From Cystobacter fuscus DSM 2262 (lineage in GTDB: Bacteria > Myxococcota > Myxococcia > Myxococcales > Myxococcaceae): 64,000 nt of DNA. The position numbers were made by a program, and so were the translations under genes. Location of the stretch: NCBI RefSeq assembly GCF_000335475.2, contig NZ_ANAH02000067.1, positions 1 through 64,000 on the forward strand. The letters are read 5' to 3'. The notes under the pieces were generated by a model. That model was not told where the DNA came from. It did not search any database and was given only the letters and a program-made list of their open reading frames with translations. Below are positions 55,183-63,225 of the stretch, piece after piece (position 1 is the stretch's first letter; every line of letters begins with the position of its first letter).

Positions 55183-56255
55183 GCGCGGCCACGAAGTCCC
55201 CCGGGGCGTCCCGGGCATCCGAGTCCCTGCGAGCGCTGGTCAGGGGACGGCTCTTCTGGCCGCTGGTCACCCTGGCCCTGTTGCTCTCGTTCAACCTGGC
55301 CTTCAACGCGCACTTCTTCTCCATCACCGTCCGGGACGGCCATCTGTACGGCAGCCTGATCGACATCCTCAACCGCGCCGCGCCCCTGATGATCGTCGCC
55401 ATGGGGCTGACGCTGGTGATCGCCACCCATGGCATCGACATCTCGGTGGGCGCGGTGGTGGCCATCTCGGGAGCGGTGGCGGCGACGCTGATCGGCGGTC
55501 AGCTCACTCCGGGCGGTGGATCACCAGAGGCGGCCGGCCATCCGATGCCGCTCGCCATCATCGCGGCCCTGGGCGTGGCGATGGCACTGGGAATGTGGAA
55601 CGGCGCGCTCATCTCCTTCTTCGGCATGCAGCCCATCATCGCCACGCTGATCCTCCTGGTGGCGGGGCGCGGCGTGGCCCAGCTCATTACGGGCGGGCAG
55701 ATCATCACCATCTACCACACCCCCTACTTCTTCATCGGCAACGGGTTCCTCGCGGGGCTGCCGTTCTCGCTCTTCATCGTGACCGCCGTGCTGCTGTTGC
55801 TGCTGGTGCTCACGCGCCGGACCGCACTGGGACTCTTCATCGAGGCGGTCGGGCTCAATCCCGTCGCCGCCCGCTTCGCGGGAGTCCGGGCGCGCGCCAT
55901 CACCTTCTGGGCCTACGCCTTCTGTGGCCTGTGCGCCGGAATCGCGGGGCTCATCATCAGCTCGAACGTCAAGAGCGCGGACGGCAACAACGCGGGCCTG
56001 CTCTTCGAGCTGGATGCCATCCTCGCGGTGGTCCTGGGAGGAACGTCGCTCAATGGCGGCCGCTTCACGCTGGTGGGCAGCGTGCTGGGAGCCCTCATCA
56101 TCCAGACCCTCACCACGACCATCTACTCCGTCGGCGTGCCGCCCGAGGTGACGCTGGTGGTGAAGGCCGCCGTCGTCTTTCTCGTCAGCATCCTGCAGTC
56201 CGACAGGGTGCGCAACCGCATCACCTCGATGGGCAAGCTGGGGGAGGCACTGTGA
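55179..56255 (+). CDS. ytfT: YtfT-like sugar ABC transporter permease
   Basis: 358 residues with about ten membrane helices and the BPD_transp_2 motifs GIDISVGAVVAISGA and LFELDAILAVVLGGTSLNGGRF. An insert with Gly/Pro-rich TPGGGSPEAAGHP follows the second helix, as in YtfT proteins. It pairs with YjfF to form the heterodimeric channel of the furanose transporter. Starts inside the ytfR stop codon and overlaps the yjfF start by 4 bp. Confidence 0.92.
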   Translation: MSAATKSPGASRASESLRALVRGRLFWPLVTLALLLSFNLAFNAHFFSITVRDGHLYGSLIDILNRAAPLMIVAMGLTLVIATHGIDISVGAVVAISGAVAATLIGGQLTPGGGSPEAAGHPMPLAIIAALGVAMALGMWNGALISFFGMQPIIATLILLVAGRGVAQLITGGQIITIYHTPYFFIGNGFLAGLPFSLFIVTAVLLLLLVLTRRTALGLFIEAVGLNPVAARFAGVRARAITFWAYAFCGLCAGIAGLIISSNVKSADGNNAGLLFELDAILAVVLGGTSLNGGRFTLVGSVLGALIIQTLTTTIYSVGVPPEVTLVVKAAVVFLVSILQSDRVRNRITSMGKLGEAL

Positions 56256-57367
56256 GGAACGAGACCGACTCCAGGTTCTTCGCCGCGCCCCGCGCCCTCC
56301 CGGCTCGCGCGCCCGCGCGGCCCCGGCTGGATCCGCGGCACCTGCCGTTCATGGTCACCCTGGGACTGTTCGGGGTGATGTTCGGCGCGGGCTCGGTCGC
56401 GTTCGACGGCTTCTTCTCCCTCCAGGTCTTCCTCAACCTGTTCATCGACAACGCCTTCCTGCTGATCGCCGCGGTCGGGATGACCTTCGTCATCATCTCC
56501 GGCGGCATCGACCTGTCGGTGGGCTCGGTGACGGCGCTCACCACCATGGTGCTGGCGCACCTCGTCGAGAACCGGGGCTGGAGCCCCGTGCTGGTCATCC
56601 CGCTGGTCCTGCTGATGGGCGCCACCATCGGACTGATCCATGGGGTCGTCATCCAGTACTTCTCGCTCCAACCCTTCATCGTCACCCTGGCGGGCATGTT
56701 CCTCGCCCGGGGGCTCTGCTACCTCATCAGCGTCGACTCGATCGCCATCTCCCATCCCTTCTTCACCGACATCTCCGCGATCCGCTATCCCCTGCCCTTC
56801 GAGACCTCCGTCTCCGTCAATGTCGTCATGGCGCTGGGGGTCCTGCTCGGAGCGGTGTACCTGGCGCACTCCACGCGCTTGGGGCGGACGCTGTATGCCA
56901 TTGGCGGCAGTGAGCAGTCCGCCCTGCTGATGGGCCTGCCGGTCGCGCGGACGAAGATCTTCGTCTACACGTTCAGTGGCTTCTGTTCCGCCCTGGCGGG
57001 CATCGCCTTCACCTTCTACATGCTCTCCGGCTACGGGTTGCACGCGCAGGGAATGGAGATGGATGCCATCGCGGCGGTGGTGGTGGGAGGGACCCTGCTC
57101 ACGGGCGGCGCGGGCCATGTCCTGGGCACCCTGGTCGGCGTGTTGATCTACGGCACCATCCAGACCCTCATCATGTTCGAGGGCAGCCTCAGCTCCTGGT
57201 GGACGAAGATCGTCATTGGCCTGCTGCTGCTCGTCTTCTGCCTGCTGCAAAAGGTGCTGGCCAGAGCGCCCGCGCGCCAGGGGTCCACCCGCGCGGCCCG
57301 GCAGGACACCGGGCAGACCCACCCCGTTTCCTCCCCCATCGAGCAGACCGCCCAGGTGGGCGGGTAA
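56252..57367 (+). CDS. yjfF: YjfF-like sugar ABC transporter permease
   Basis: 371 residues starting with GTG at 56252 (GTGA overlap with the ytfT stop; GGGGGAGGCACT upstream). Membrane helices and the motifs ISGGIDLSVGSVTAL and EMDAIAAVVVGGTLLTGGAGH match YjfF. The first ~35 and last ~35 residues are Arg/Ala/Pro-rich, cytoplasmic and longer than in E. coli. It completes the YtfQRT-YjfF transporter. araD follows 39 bp later, so the operon continues. Confidence 0.92.
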   Translation: MRNETDSRFFAAPRALPARAPARPRLDPRHLPFMVTLGLFGVMFGAGSVAFDGFFSLQVFLNLFIDNAFLLIAAVGMTFVIISGGIDLSVGSVTALTTMVLAHLVENRGWSPVLVIPLVLLMGATIGLIHGVVIQYFSLQPFIVTLAGMFLARGLCYLISVDSIAISHPFFTDISAIRYPLPFETSVSVNVVMALGVLLGAVYLAHSTRLGRTLYAIGGSEQSALLMGLPVARTKIFVYTFSGFCSALAGIAFTFYMLSGYGLHAQGMEMDAIAAVVVGGTLLTGGAGHVLGTLVGVLIYGTIQTLIMFEGSLSSWWTKIVIGLLLLVFCLLQKVLARAPARQGSTRAARQDTGQTHPVSSPIEQTAQVGG

Positions 57368-57406
57368 CCCCCACGCAGCACCCTTCCCAGACGGCATCGA
57401 GGCGCC

Positions 57407-58105
57407 ATGGAATCGAAATACCACGCACTGAAAGAACGAGCCTGGGCGGCGAACATGGAGATCCCGCGGCGTGGGCTCGCCATCTATACCTTCGGCAATG
57501 TCTCCGCCCTGGACGCCCGGGCGGGCGTCTTCGCCATCAAGCCGAGCGGCGTGCCCTATGACCAGCTCCAGGTGGAGCACATGGTGGTGGTGGACCTCGA
57601 GGGGAGGATCATCGAGGGCACCCTGCGGCCCTCCTCCGACACGCGGACCCACCTCGTCCTGTACCGCAACCTCAAGGGCGTGGGGGGCATCGTCCACACG
57701 CACTCGACCTATGCCACCGGCTGGGCCCAGGCGCACCTGCCCATCCCCATCTATGGCACCACCCACGCCGACCACCTCGCCGAGGATGTGCCCTGCACGG
57801 AGGTCATGAGCGCCGAGGCGGTGGAACGCGACTACGAGATGGAGACCGGCCAGCAGATCCTGGAATGCTTCCGCCACCGCGACCCCCTGCACACGCCCAT
57901 GGTGCTGGTGGCCGGACACGCGCCCTTCGCCTGGGGAGAAACCCCCGAGAAGGCGGTCTACAACGCCGCCGTGCTGGAGGAGCTCGCGAAGATGGCCTTC
58001 ATCACCCGTGGGATTCATCCCGAAGCCGCGCGTCTCCCCGACCGGCTCATCCGCAAACACTTCGAGCGCAAGCACGGACCGAGCGCGTACTACGGCCAGA
58101 AGTAG
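57407..58105 (+). CDS. araD: L-ribulose-5-phosphate 4-epimerase
   Basis: 232 residues (E. coli AraD 231). Zinc ligands His97 and His99 lie in VHTHST and His171 in VAGHAPFAWG; Asp78 in RPSSDTRTHL and Tyr229 near the C-terminus (SAYYGQK) correspond to the catalytic pair of E. coli AraD. The enzyme turns L-ribulose 5-phosphate into D-xylulose 5-phosphate, which enters the pentose phosphate pathway. It is the last gene of the araB-to-araD cluster; four transporter genes lie between it and araA. ATG at 57407. Confidence 0.95.
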   Translation: MESKYHALKERAWAANMEIPRRGLAIYTFGNVSALDARAGVFAIKPSGVPYDQLQVEHMVVVDLEGRIIEGTLRPSSDTRTHLVLYRNLKGVGGIVHTHSTYATGWAQAHLPIPIYGTTHADHLAEDVPCTEVMSAEAVERDYEMETGQQILECFRHRDPLHTPMVLVAGHAPFAWGETPEKAVYNAAVLEELAKMAFITRGIHPEAARLPDRLIRKHFERKHGPSAYYGQK

Positions 58106-58111
58106 CGCGGC

Positions 58112-58145
58112 CCGCCGGGCACGCGCGGCGGCGCATGCCCGGCGG
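58112..58145. terminator. bidirectional terminator-like hairpin after araD
   Basis: CCGCCGGGCA and TGCCCGGCGG form a perfect 10-bp stem around a 14-nt GC-rich loop, between the araD stop and the stop of the convergent GH43 gene. It is followed by TCCTCCCG, not a T-run. Confidence 0.6.
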
Positions 58146-58161
58146 TCCTCCCGCTCGGCCC

Positions 58162-59586
58162 TCAATCCGCGATGAACGTCGCGTCCGCCTTGTCCGTGGC
58201 GGTGGAGAGCGGCTGGACGTAGAGCAGGTAGTTGAAGTGGCGCAGGTAGCGCCCGGCGTAGTTGTACGACTCGAACGACGAGCCCGTGCTGCTCGCCAGG
58301 CCAGCGCGCTGGTAGAACGACGCATCGTTCTTGAACGAGGTGGAGCCATCACTCTTCTCCACCCAGGCCTCGGAGTTCTTGTGCCGCAGGTAGTAGCCCG
58401 GGAAGTTCGCCGACTCGAACGAGACCGTTCCCGAGCCGGAGAGGCCCGGCACGAGCCGGAATTGCGAATCCGCCAGGGGATTCACATTGGTCTCGAGCCG
58501 GCCCCGGAACTCCCAGTGACGAATCACGTAGTTGGGCAGGTTGTACGACTTGAACCGGAAGGGCGTGACCCCATCCGCCAGCGGGATTCCGAAGTTCGGT
58601 GTCCCGTCCGCGTTCCAGTAGATCTTCTGCACGCGGGTGTGGCGGTTCGGATCGTACAGCGGGTCCCCGTTGATCTGCTGATAGGGGCGCGCGTGGTAGA
58701 CGAGAATGTCGCTCTGGCCGTCCTCGGACACGGTGAAGAAGTTGTGGCCGGGGCCGTACTGGCTCGTGTTCACGTTGCTGACGAACACGGGCGTCGGCGA
58801 CTTCCGCCAGGAAGCGGGATTGAGGAGATCACTGCTGTCGGAGGCCGTCAGCATGCCCAGGCAGTAGCGGTCATCGGTCTTGCTGGCGGAGTAGGTGACG
58901 AAGATCTTCCCGTTCTTCTTGAGGACCGCGGGGCCCTCGTTGACCCGGAAGCCCTGGGTCTCCCAGGCGTACTCGGGCCGGGTCAGCAGCACCGGAGAGC
59001 CCGCGAGGGTGGTGGGGCTGCTCATCTTCGCGATGTACACATTGCTGTCCGGATTGGACTGCGCCCAGAGCAGGTATCGCTGGCCGTTGTGCTCGAAGGT
59101 GGTGGCATCGAGCGAGAACGAATCCAATCCCGTGGAGATGGAGCCCTTCTCGGTCCAGGACCCGGTCAACGGGTTGGAACTGCTGTTCTCGAGGGCATAC
59201 ATGCGGATCCTCCAGATGTCGTTGGAGGCACCCGCCGCGAAGTAGATGTACCACTTGCCCGAGATGAAATGGAGCTCCGGCGCCCAGATGTGCGCACCCA
59301 TCTCGCCGGAAGAATGCTTGCGCCAGACCACCGTCTCCGCCGCGGAGGCCAGGCCCTGGATCGACGTCGCGCGCCGCAGGATGATCCGGTCGTACTCCGG
59401 AACGGAAGCCGTGAAGTAGTAGTAGCCGTCGGTATGCTTGAAGATCTGGGCATCTGCCCGCTGGGCAATCAGGGAGTTCGTATACTTCGGGGGAGCAGCC
59501 AGGGCATTTCCCGCCGCGAGGCCCAGGGACAGAGCCGCCACGACCAGGGAGCGCACGAGCTGCGGGAGGGATGAGCGTTGAGCCAT
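58162..59586 (-). CDS. secreted GH43 alpha-L-arabinofuranosidase with AbfB domain
   Basis: 474 residues from the ATG at 59586 (GGAAAGGAAGAAC upstream), signal peptide with cleavage after GNALA. GH43 residues: Asp45 in RADAQIFK, Asp160 in FSLDATTF and Glu217 in RVNEGPAVL. The RADAQIFKHTDGYYYF start and MGAHIWAPELH are typical of exo-acting arabinofuranosidases of GH43 (subfamily 26-like). The C-terminal ~150 residues are an AbfB/CBM42-type domain (SYNLPNYVIRHWEFRGRL; SYNYAGRYLRHFNYLLYV). Works outside the cell on arabinan side chains or oligosaccharides. The gene follows another GH43 gene in the same direction by 51 bp and is probably in one operon with it. Confidence 0.9.
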   Translation of the reverse strand: MAQRSSLPQLVRSLVVAALSLGLAAGNALAAPPKYTNSLIAQRADAQIFKHTDGYYYFTASVPEYDRIILRRATSIQGLASAAETVVWRKHSSGEMGAHIWAPELHFISGKWYIYFAAGASNDIWRIRMYALENSSSNPLTGSWTEKGSISTGLDSFSLDATTFEHNGQRYLLWAQSNPDSNVYIAKMSSPTTLAGSPVLLTRPEYAWETQGFRVNEGPAVLKKNGKIFVTYSASKTDDRYCLGMLTASDSSDLLNPASWRKSPTPVFVSNVNTSQYGPGHNFFTVSEDGQSDILVYHARPYQQINGDPLYDPNRHTRVQKIYWNADGTPNFGIPLADGVTPFRFKSYNLPNYVIRHWEFRGRLETNVNPLADSQFRLVPGLSGSGTVSFESANFPGYYLRHKNSEAWVEKSDGSTSFKNDASFYQRAGLASSTGSSFESYNYAGRYLRHFNYLLYVQPLSTATDKADATFIAD

Positions 59587-59637
59587 TGAATGTTCTTCCT
59601 TTCCTCGGGTCATCACCAAACAGGGTTCAGCTGCGCG

Positions 59638-60954
59638 TCACGGACTGACTTCCTTGAACGTCGCGTCCGACTGCCCGGTCGAGCTGTTGATGGGATCGAT
59701 GCGGAGCGTGTAGTTGGAGTGGCGGATGTAGGAGCCTGGAACGTTGTACGACTGGTAGGACGTCCAGGCCGAGTTCGCCAGGCCCGCGACATCCCGGAAG
59801 GTGGCGTCCTGCTTGAACTGGTCCGTGCCATCATTGCGCGCCAGGACCAGCACGTAGTTGCTGTGTCTGAGGAAGTAGCCGGGAAGATTGACCGACTCGA
59901 ACGAGACGGCGCTGTTGCCATCGGCCAGTCCAGGAACGATGCGGAAGCGCGAATCCTCGACCGGAGACACGTTCGGCTCGATGCGGGCTTGATAGTTGTA
60001 ATGGCGGGCGTAACGGTCTGGGAAGTTGAAGGACTGGAGGCGACGGATGTCACCGGCCTGTCCCGGCTCCTTCAGCACGGTCAGGTGCCGGACGAAGCCC
60101 GTGAGCGAGGGGAGTTCCTTCTTCGCCGACCAGGAGGCGAAGGTGTTGGCCGAGTCGCTGTAGTAGTACTTCCCGGACGAGTACCCGTCGAAGAGGATCC
60201 GCCAGGAGCCATTGTCCAACTGGACGAGGGCCGGACCTTCCACCCAGTTGCCCCAGCCCGCCCAATCCCCGGTGCCCTTGAAGGTGTAGGGTCCGGTCAA
60301 GCTGGAAGCCGTCGCGTACTCGATGTACTTGCTCGTCTCGTTCTTGGTGAACGCATGGTAGGTGCTGCCCAGCTTGACGATGAACGTGTCGATGTAGTTG
60401 GGCCCCAGGCCCGACAGGGGGACGGGGCTGGACCAGGCGGTCAGTGAGGTGTTGAGTGCCTTGATGACATGGGGGGTGAAGTTGCTGGTGCCCGTGGTGC
60501 GCAGCGAGACGATGATGTTGATACTGCCGTCGCTGTCCTTGAACCACTCGGGCGCCCAGGTGTTCTGCAGGTTCGCCGTCGGAAGCGTGACGTTCTGCAT
60601 GAAGGTCCAGTTCACGCGATCGGTGCTCCTGGCGAAGCCAATCGTGTTGCCGTCCCAGTTCGTGGTGTACGTCACGTAGTACACCCCGTCCGTGTGTCGC
60701 AGGAGGCTGGGGTCGCGGATCAATCCCGACGGAGGTGTATAGGCGGGCCCCTTCATCAAGCCGTAATGGGTGCCGTCATAGGACTGGTACACGTACATGT
60801 TCGATTCACTCGAGTTCGTGAACGCGGTCATGGTGTACACCGGGGTGGCGGCGGAGGCCGGGGCCGGCAGGAGCGTGAGCACCGCCAGGGCCATCGATGT
60901 GAGCGCTAACATTCCGGAACGAGTCGAATCGCTCGTTGTTCTCGTCTGGGGCAT
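59638..60954 (-). CDS. secreted GH43 hydrolase with AbfB domain
   Basis: 438 residues from the ATG at 60954, signal peptide with cleavage after PASA. GH43 residues: Asp81 in LIRDPSLL, Asp189 in NYIDTFIV and Glu239 in WVEGPALV. The C-terminal domain (SFNFPDRYARHYNYQARI; SYNVPGSYIRHSNYTLRIDP) is AbfB-like, as in two other GH43 proteins here. The propeller differs enough from the other three to suggest another bond specificity. First gene of the minus-strand GH43 pair; the upstream region has two TGTGAA-type half-sites in inverted order (61022 and 61060) that could respond to the same LacI protein, but this is weak. Confidence 0.87.
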   Translation of the reverse strand: MPQTRTTSDSTRSGMLALTSMALAVLTLLPAPASAATPVYTMTAFTNSSESNMYVYQSYDGTHYGLMKGPAYTPPSGLIRDPSLLRHTDGVYYVTYTTNWDGNTIGFARSTDRVNWTFMQNVTLPTANLQNTWAPEWFKDSDGSINIIVSLRTTGTSNFTPHVIKALNTSLTAWSSPVPLSGLGPNYIDTFIVKLGSTYHAFTKNETSKYIEYATASSLTGPYTFKGTGDWAGWGNWVEGPALVQLDNGSWRILFDGYSSGKYYYSDSANTFASWSAKKELPSLTGFVRHLTVLKEPGQAGDIRRLQSFNFPDRYARHYNYQARIEPNVSPVEDSRFRIVPGLADGNSAVSFESVNLPGYFLRHSNYVLVLARNDGTDQFKQDATFRDVAGLANSAWTSYQSYNVPGSYIRHSNYTLRIDPINSSTGQSDATFKEVSP

Positions 60955-61314
60955 GAACAAGACTCCTGCGGTGTCGGGGAAGGGACCGCGCGCTGGACAT
61001 CAACAGCCACGGTCATACCTATGTGAACCCCTTCTTTGGTATACGGTCAAGGCGTTGAATTCACATTTCGCGGTCACCGCCGCGGCCTCCGTGCAACGCA
61101 TTGCATCAATGTTCGAGACAGCACGCTCTCTGTCTCGATGAGGCTTCATCCGCTGGCCAACCCGAGGCGTGAATCGTCAGTCGCACGGGTCGGTCAACCG
61201 GACTCCGGGCGTCGCCGTCACCTCCGGTTACAAGCCAGTTACACCCCGCGCGGTCCTTCATTCGTACTGTTCTCCGCGTGCTCACTCGGGCACCGACGTA
61301 CGAAAGGACGCACG
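60955..61314. promoter_or_regulatory. divergent gap between a GH43 gene and the vWA gene
   Basis: 360 bp without a gene. ATGTGAA at 61021-61027 and TTCACAT at 61060-61066 form a wide inverted repeat resembling operator half-sites. TGCAACGCATTGCA at 61092-61105 is a second imperfect palindrome with a LacI-family look. Neither is as good as the sites at 37581, 37999 and 49186. Confidence 0.35.
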
Positions 61315-62508
61315 ATGAACTCGGCACTCAAGCTTCCCGTCATCCTTGGCTCCGCCGCGGTGCTCGCGGTCTCCGCCCTCCTGCTGGACCAGCCCTTCCA
61401 GGGCACGCCCGAGGCGCCGCCCATGAGGCCGGCCGTGGCCCCCATCGCCAAGGCGGACGCGAATCAGCCCGTCATCCAGATTGCCCTGCTGCTGGACACC
61501 AGCGGCAGCATGGACGGCCTGCTGGACCAGGCCCGCTCGCAGCTGTGGAACATCGTCAACCGCTTCTCCCACGCGAAGCGCGACGGCGTGGCACCGCAGC
61601 TCCAGATCGCCCTGTACGCGTACGGCAACGCCGACCCGGGCGCCAACTCCCATGAGATCCGCCAGGTACTGCCCTTCACCACGGACCTGGACCTGGTCTC
61701 CGAGCACCTCTTCTCCCTGAGAACGTCCGGCGGCGACGAGCACTGCGGAGAGGTCATCCGCGACGCCTCCGCGCAGCTCGCCTGGAGCAAGGATCCGGAC
61801 GCCATGCGGCTCATCTTCATCGCCGGCAACGAGCCCTTCACCCAGGGCCCCGTCGACTTCGATGACGCGGTGAAGAACGCCCGCGAGCGCGGCATCACCG
61901 TCAACACCATCCACTGTGGCGACTACGAGGAGGGCGTCGCCGGGAAGTGGAAGGACGCGGCGGCGCTCGCCGACGGCAGCTACATGAACATCGACCAGAA
62001 CCAGCGTGTGGTGGAGATCGCCGCGCCTCAGGACGCGGAGATCGCCCAGCTGGGCGCGGAGCTGAACAAGACGTATGTCGCCTACGGCACCGCCGGCAGG
62101 AAGAGCCAGTTGCGCCAGGAGGCGCAGGACAGCAACTCGCTCGGTGTCTCCATCGCCAGCATGGTGTCGCGCTCGGTGGCCAAGTCGTCCCGCAACTACT
62201 CGAACGAGAGCTGGGACCTGGTGGACGCGGTGAAGAAGAACCAGGTGGACGTGGCGTCCGTCCCGGCCGAGGACCTGCCGGAGCCGATGCGCGGGCTGGA
62301 CGCCGCCGGCCGCAAGGCGTGGCTGGAGGCGCGCGAGCAGGAGCGGACGCGGCTCCAGCAGCGCATCCAGACGCTCAACGCCGAGCGCCAGCGGTTCCTC
62401 GCCCAGGCGCGCGAGCAGCAGGCCGCTCCGGGGGCGGACACGCTGGAAGGGGCCATCGGCCAGGTCGTGGCGCGCGAGGCGAAGAAGCGTCACCTCACGC
62501 TGGAGTAG
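61315..62508 (+). CDS. membrane-anchored vWA-domain protein
   Basis: 397 residues from the ATG at 61315 (GAAAGGACGCACG). An N-terminal hydrophobic segment (residues 8-25) anchors or exports it. The vWA domain starts IQIALLLDTSGSMDG, with the MIDAS residues Asp61, Ser63 and Ser65; TSGGDEHCGEV and IFIAGNEPFTQG follow as usual. The C-terminal ~120 residues form a charged coiled coil (EAREQERTRLQQRIQ). Such proteins bind metal-dependent partners at the envelope. It is followed by a response regulator gene 9 bp away and then a sensor kinase gene, so it may be an extracytoplasmic input or output of that two-component pair. Confidence 0.8.
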   Translation: MNSALKLPVILGSAAVLAVSALLLDQPFQGTPEAPPMRPAVAPIAKADANQPVIQIALLLDTSGSMDGLLDQARSQLWNIVNRFSHAKRDGVAPQLQIALYAYGNADPGANSHEIRQVLPFTTDLDLVSEHLFSLRTSGGDEHCGEVIRDASAQLAWSKDPDAMRLIFIAGNEPFTQGPVDFDDAVKNARERGITVNTIHCGDYEEGVAGKWKDAAALADGSYMNIDQNQRVVEIAAPQDAEIAQLGAELNKTYVAYGTAGRKSQLRQEAQDSNSLGVSIASMVSRSVAKSSRNYSNESWDLVDAVKKNQVDVASVPAEDLPEPMRGLDAAGRKAWLEAREQERTRLQQRIQTLNAERQRFLAQAREQQAAPGADTLEGAIGQVVAREAKKRHLTLE

Positions 62509-62517
62509 GATGCCATC

Positions 62518-63225
62518 ATGGCCGCGCGCCGAGTGCTTGTCGTGGAGGATGACCCCGCCATCCGGCGGGGAATCGTGGATGCCCTGCGCTTCGAGGGCTA
62601 TGAAGTGCTCGAGGCCGGGGCCCGCGTGGAGGGACAGCGGCTGGCCGAGCGCACCCCGTGCGACCTCGTGTTGCTGGACCTGGTCCTTCCCGACGGGGAC
62701 GGGCTGGAGCTGCTCCGGGCGGTGCGCAAGAGCCGCCCCACCCTCCCCGTCATCATCCTCACCGCCCGGGGCCAGGAAGAGGACCGGGTCAACGGCCTGA
62801 AGCTCGGCGCCGACGACTACGTGGTGAAGCCCTTCTCGGTGCGGGAGCTGCTGGCCCGGGCGGGCGCGGTGCTCCGCCGCTCGGCCGAGCGGCCCACGGG
62901 GACGGGCCGCATCGACTTCCCGGGAGGGCACTTCGAGGTGGAGCGGCGCGAGCTGAGCTTCGACGACGGCTCGCGGGTGGACTTGTCCGAGCGTGAGGCG
63001 GACGCGCTGCGCTACCTGGGGGACAACGCCGGGCGCGCCATCTCCCGCGAGGAGTTGCTGGAGCGGGTGTGGCACCTGCCCGCCCGGGGCGTGCAGACGC
63101 GCACGGTGGACATGACCATGGCGCGCCTGAGGGAGAAGCTCCGGGACGACTCCGAGGAGCCCCGCGTCATCCTCACCGTCCGTGGCAAGGGCTACATGTT
63201 CGCCACGCGAGGCGCCGCCTCGTGA
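62518..63225 (+). CDS. OmpR-family response regulator
   Basis: 235 residues. Receiver domain 1-120 with Asp11/Asp12, the phospho-acceptor Asp54 in VLLDLVLPDG and the Lys in DDYVVKPFS; C-terminal winged helix with LSEREADALRYLGDN and RGVQTRTVDMTMARLREKL, then VRGKGYMF. It binds DNA when phosphorylated by the kinase encoded next. The start ATG at 62518 lies 9 bp after the vWA gene and the stop overlaps the kinase start by 4 bp. Confidence 0.94.
   Translation: MAARRVLVVEDDPAIRRGIVDALRFEGYEVLEAGARVEGQRLAERTPCDLVLLDLVLPDGDGLELLRAVRKSRPTLPVIILTARGQEEDRVNGLKLGADDYVVKPFSVRELLARAGAVLRRSAERPTGTGRIDFPGGHFEVERRELSFDDGSRVDLSEREADALRYLGDNAGRAISREELLERVWHLPARGVQTRTVDMTMARLREKLRDDSEEPRVILTVRGKGYMFATRGAAS

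Noticed and set aside
56123-58165. 680-codon minus-strand frame over yjfF and araD
   Set aside because: Antisense shadow that spans two convincing genes on the other strand.
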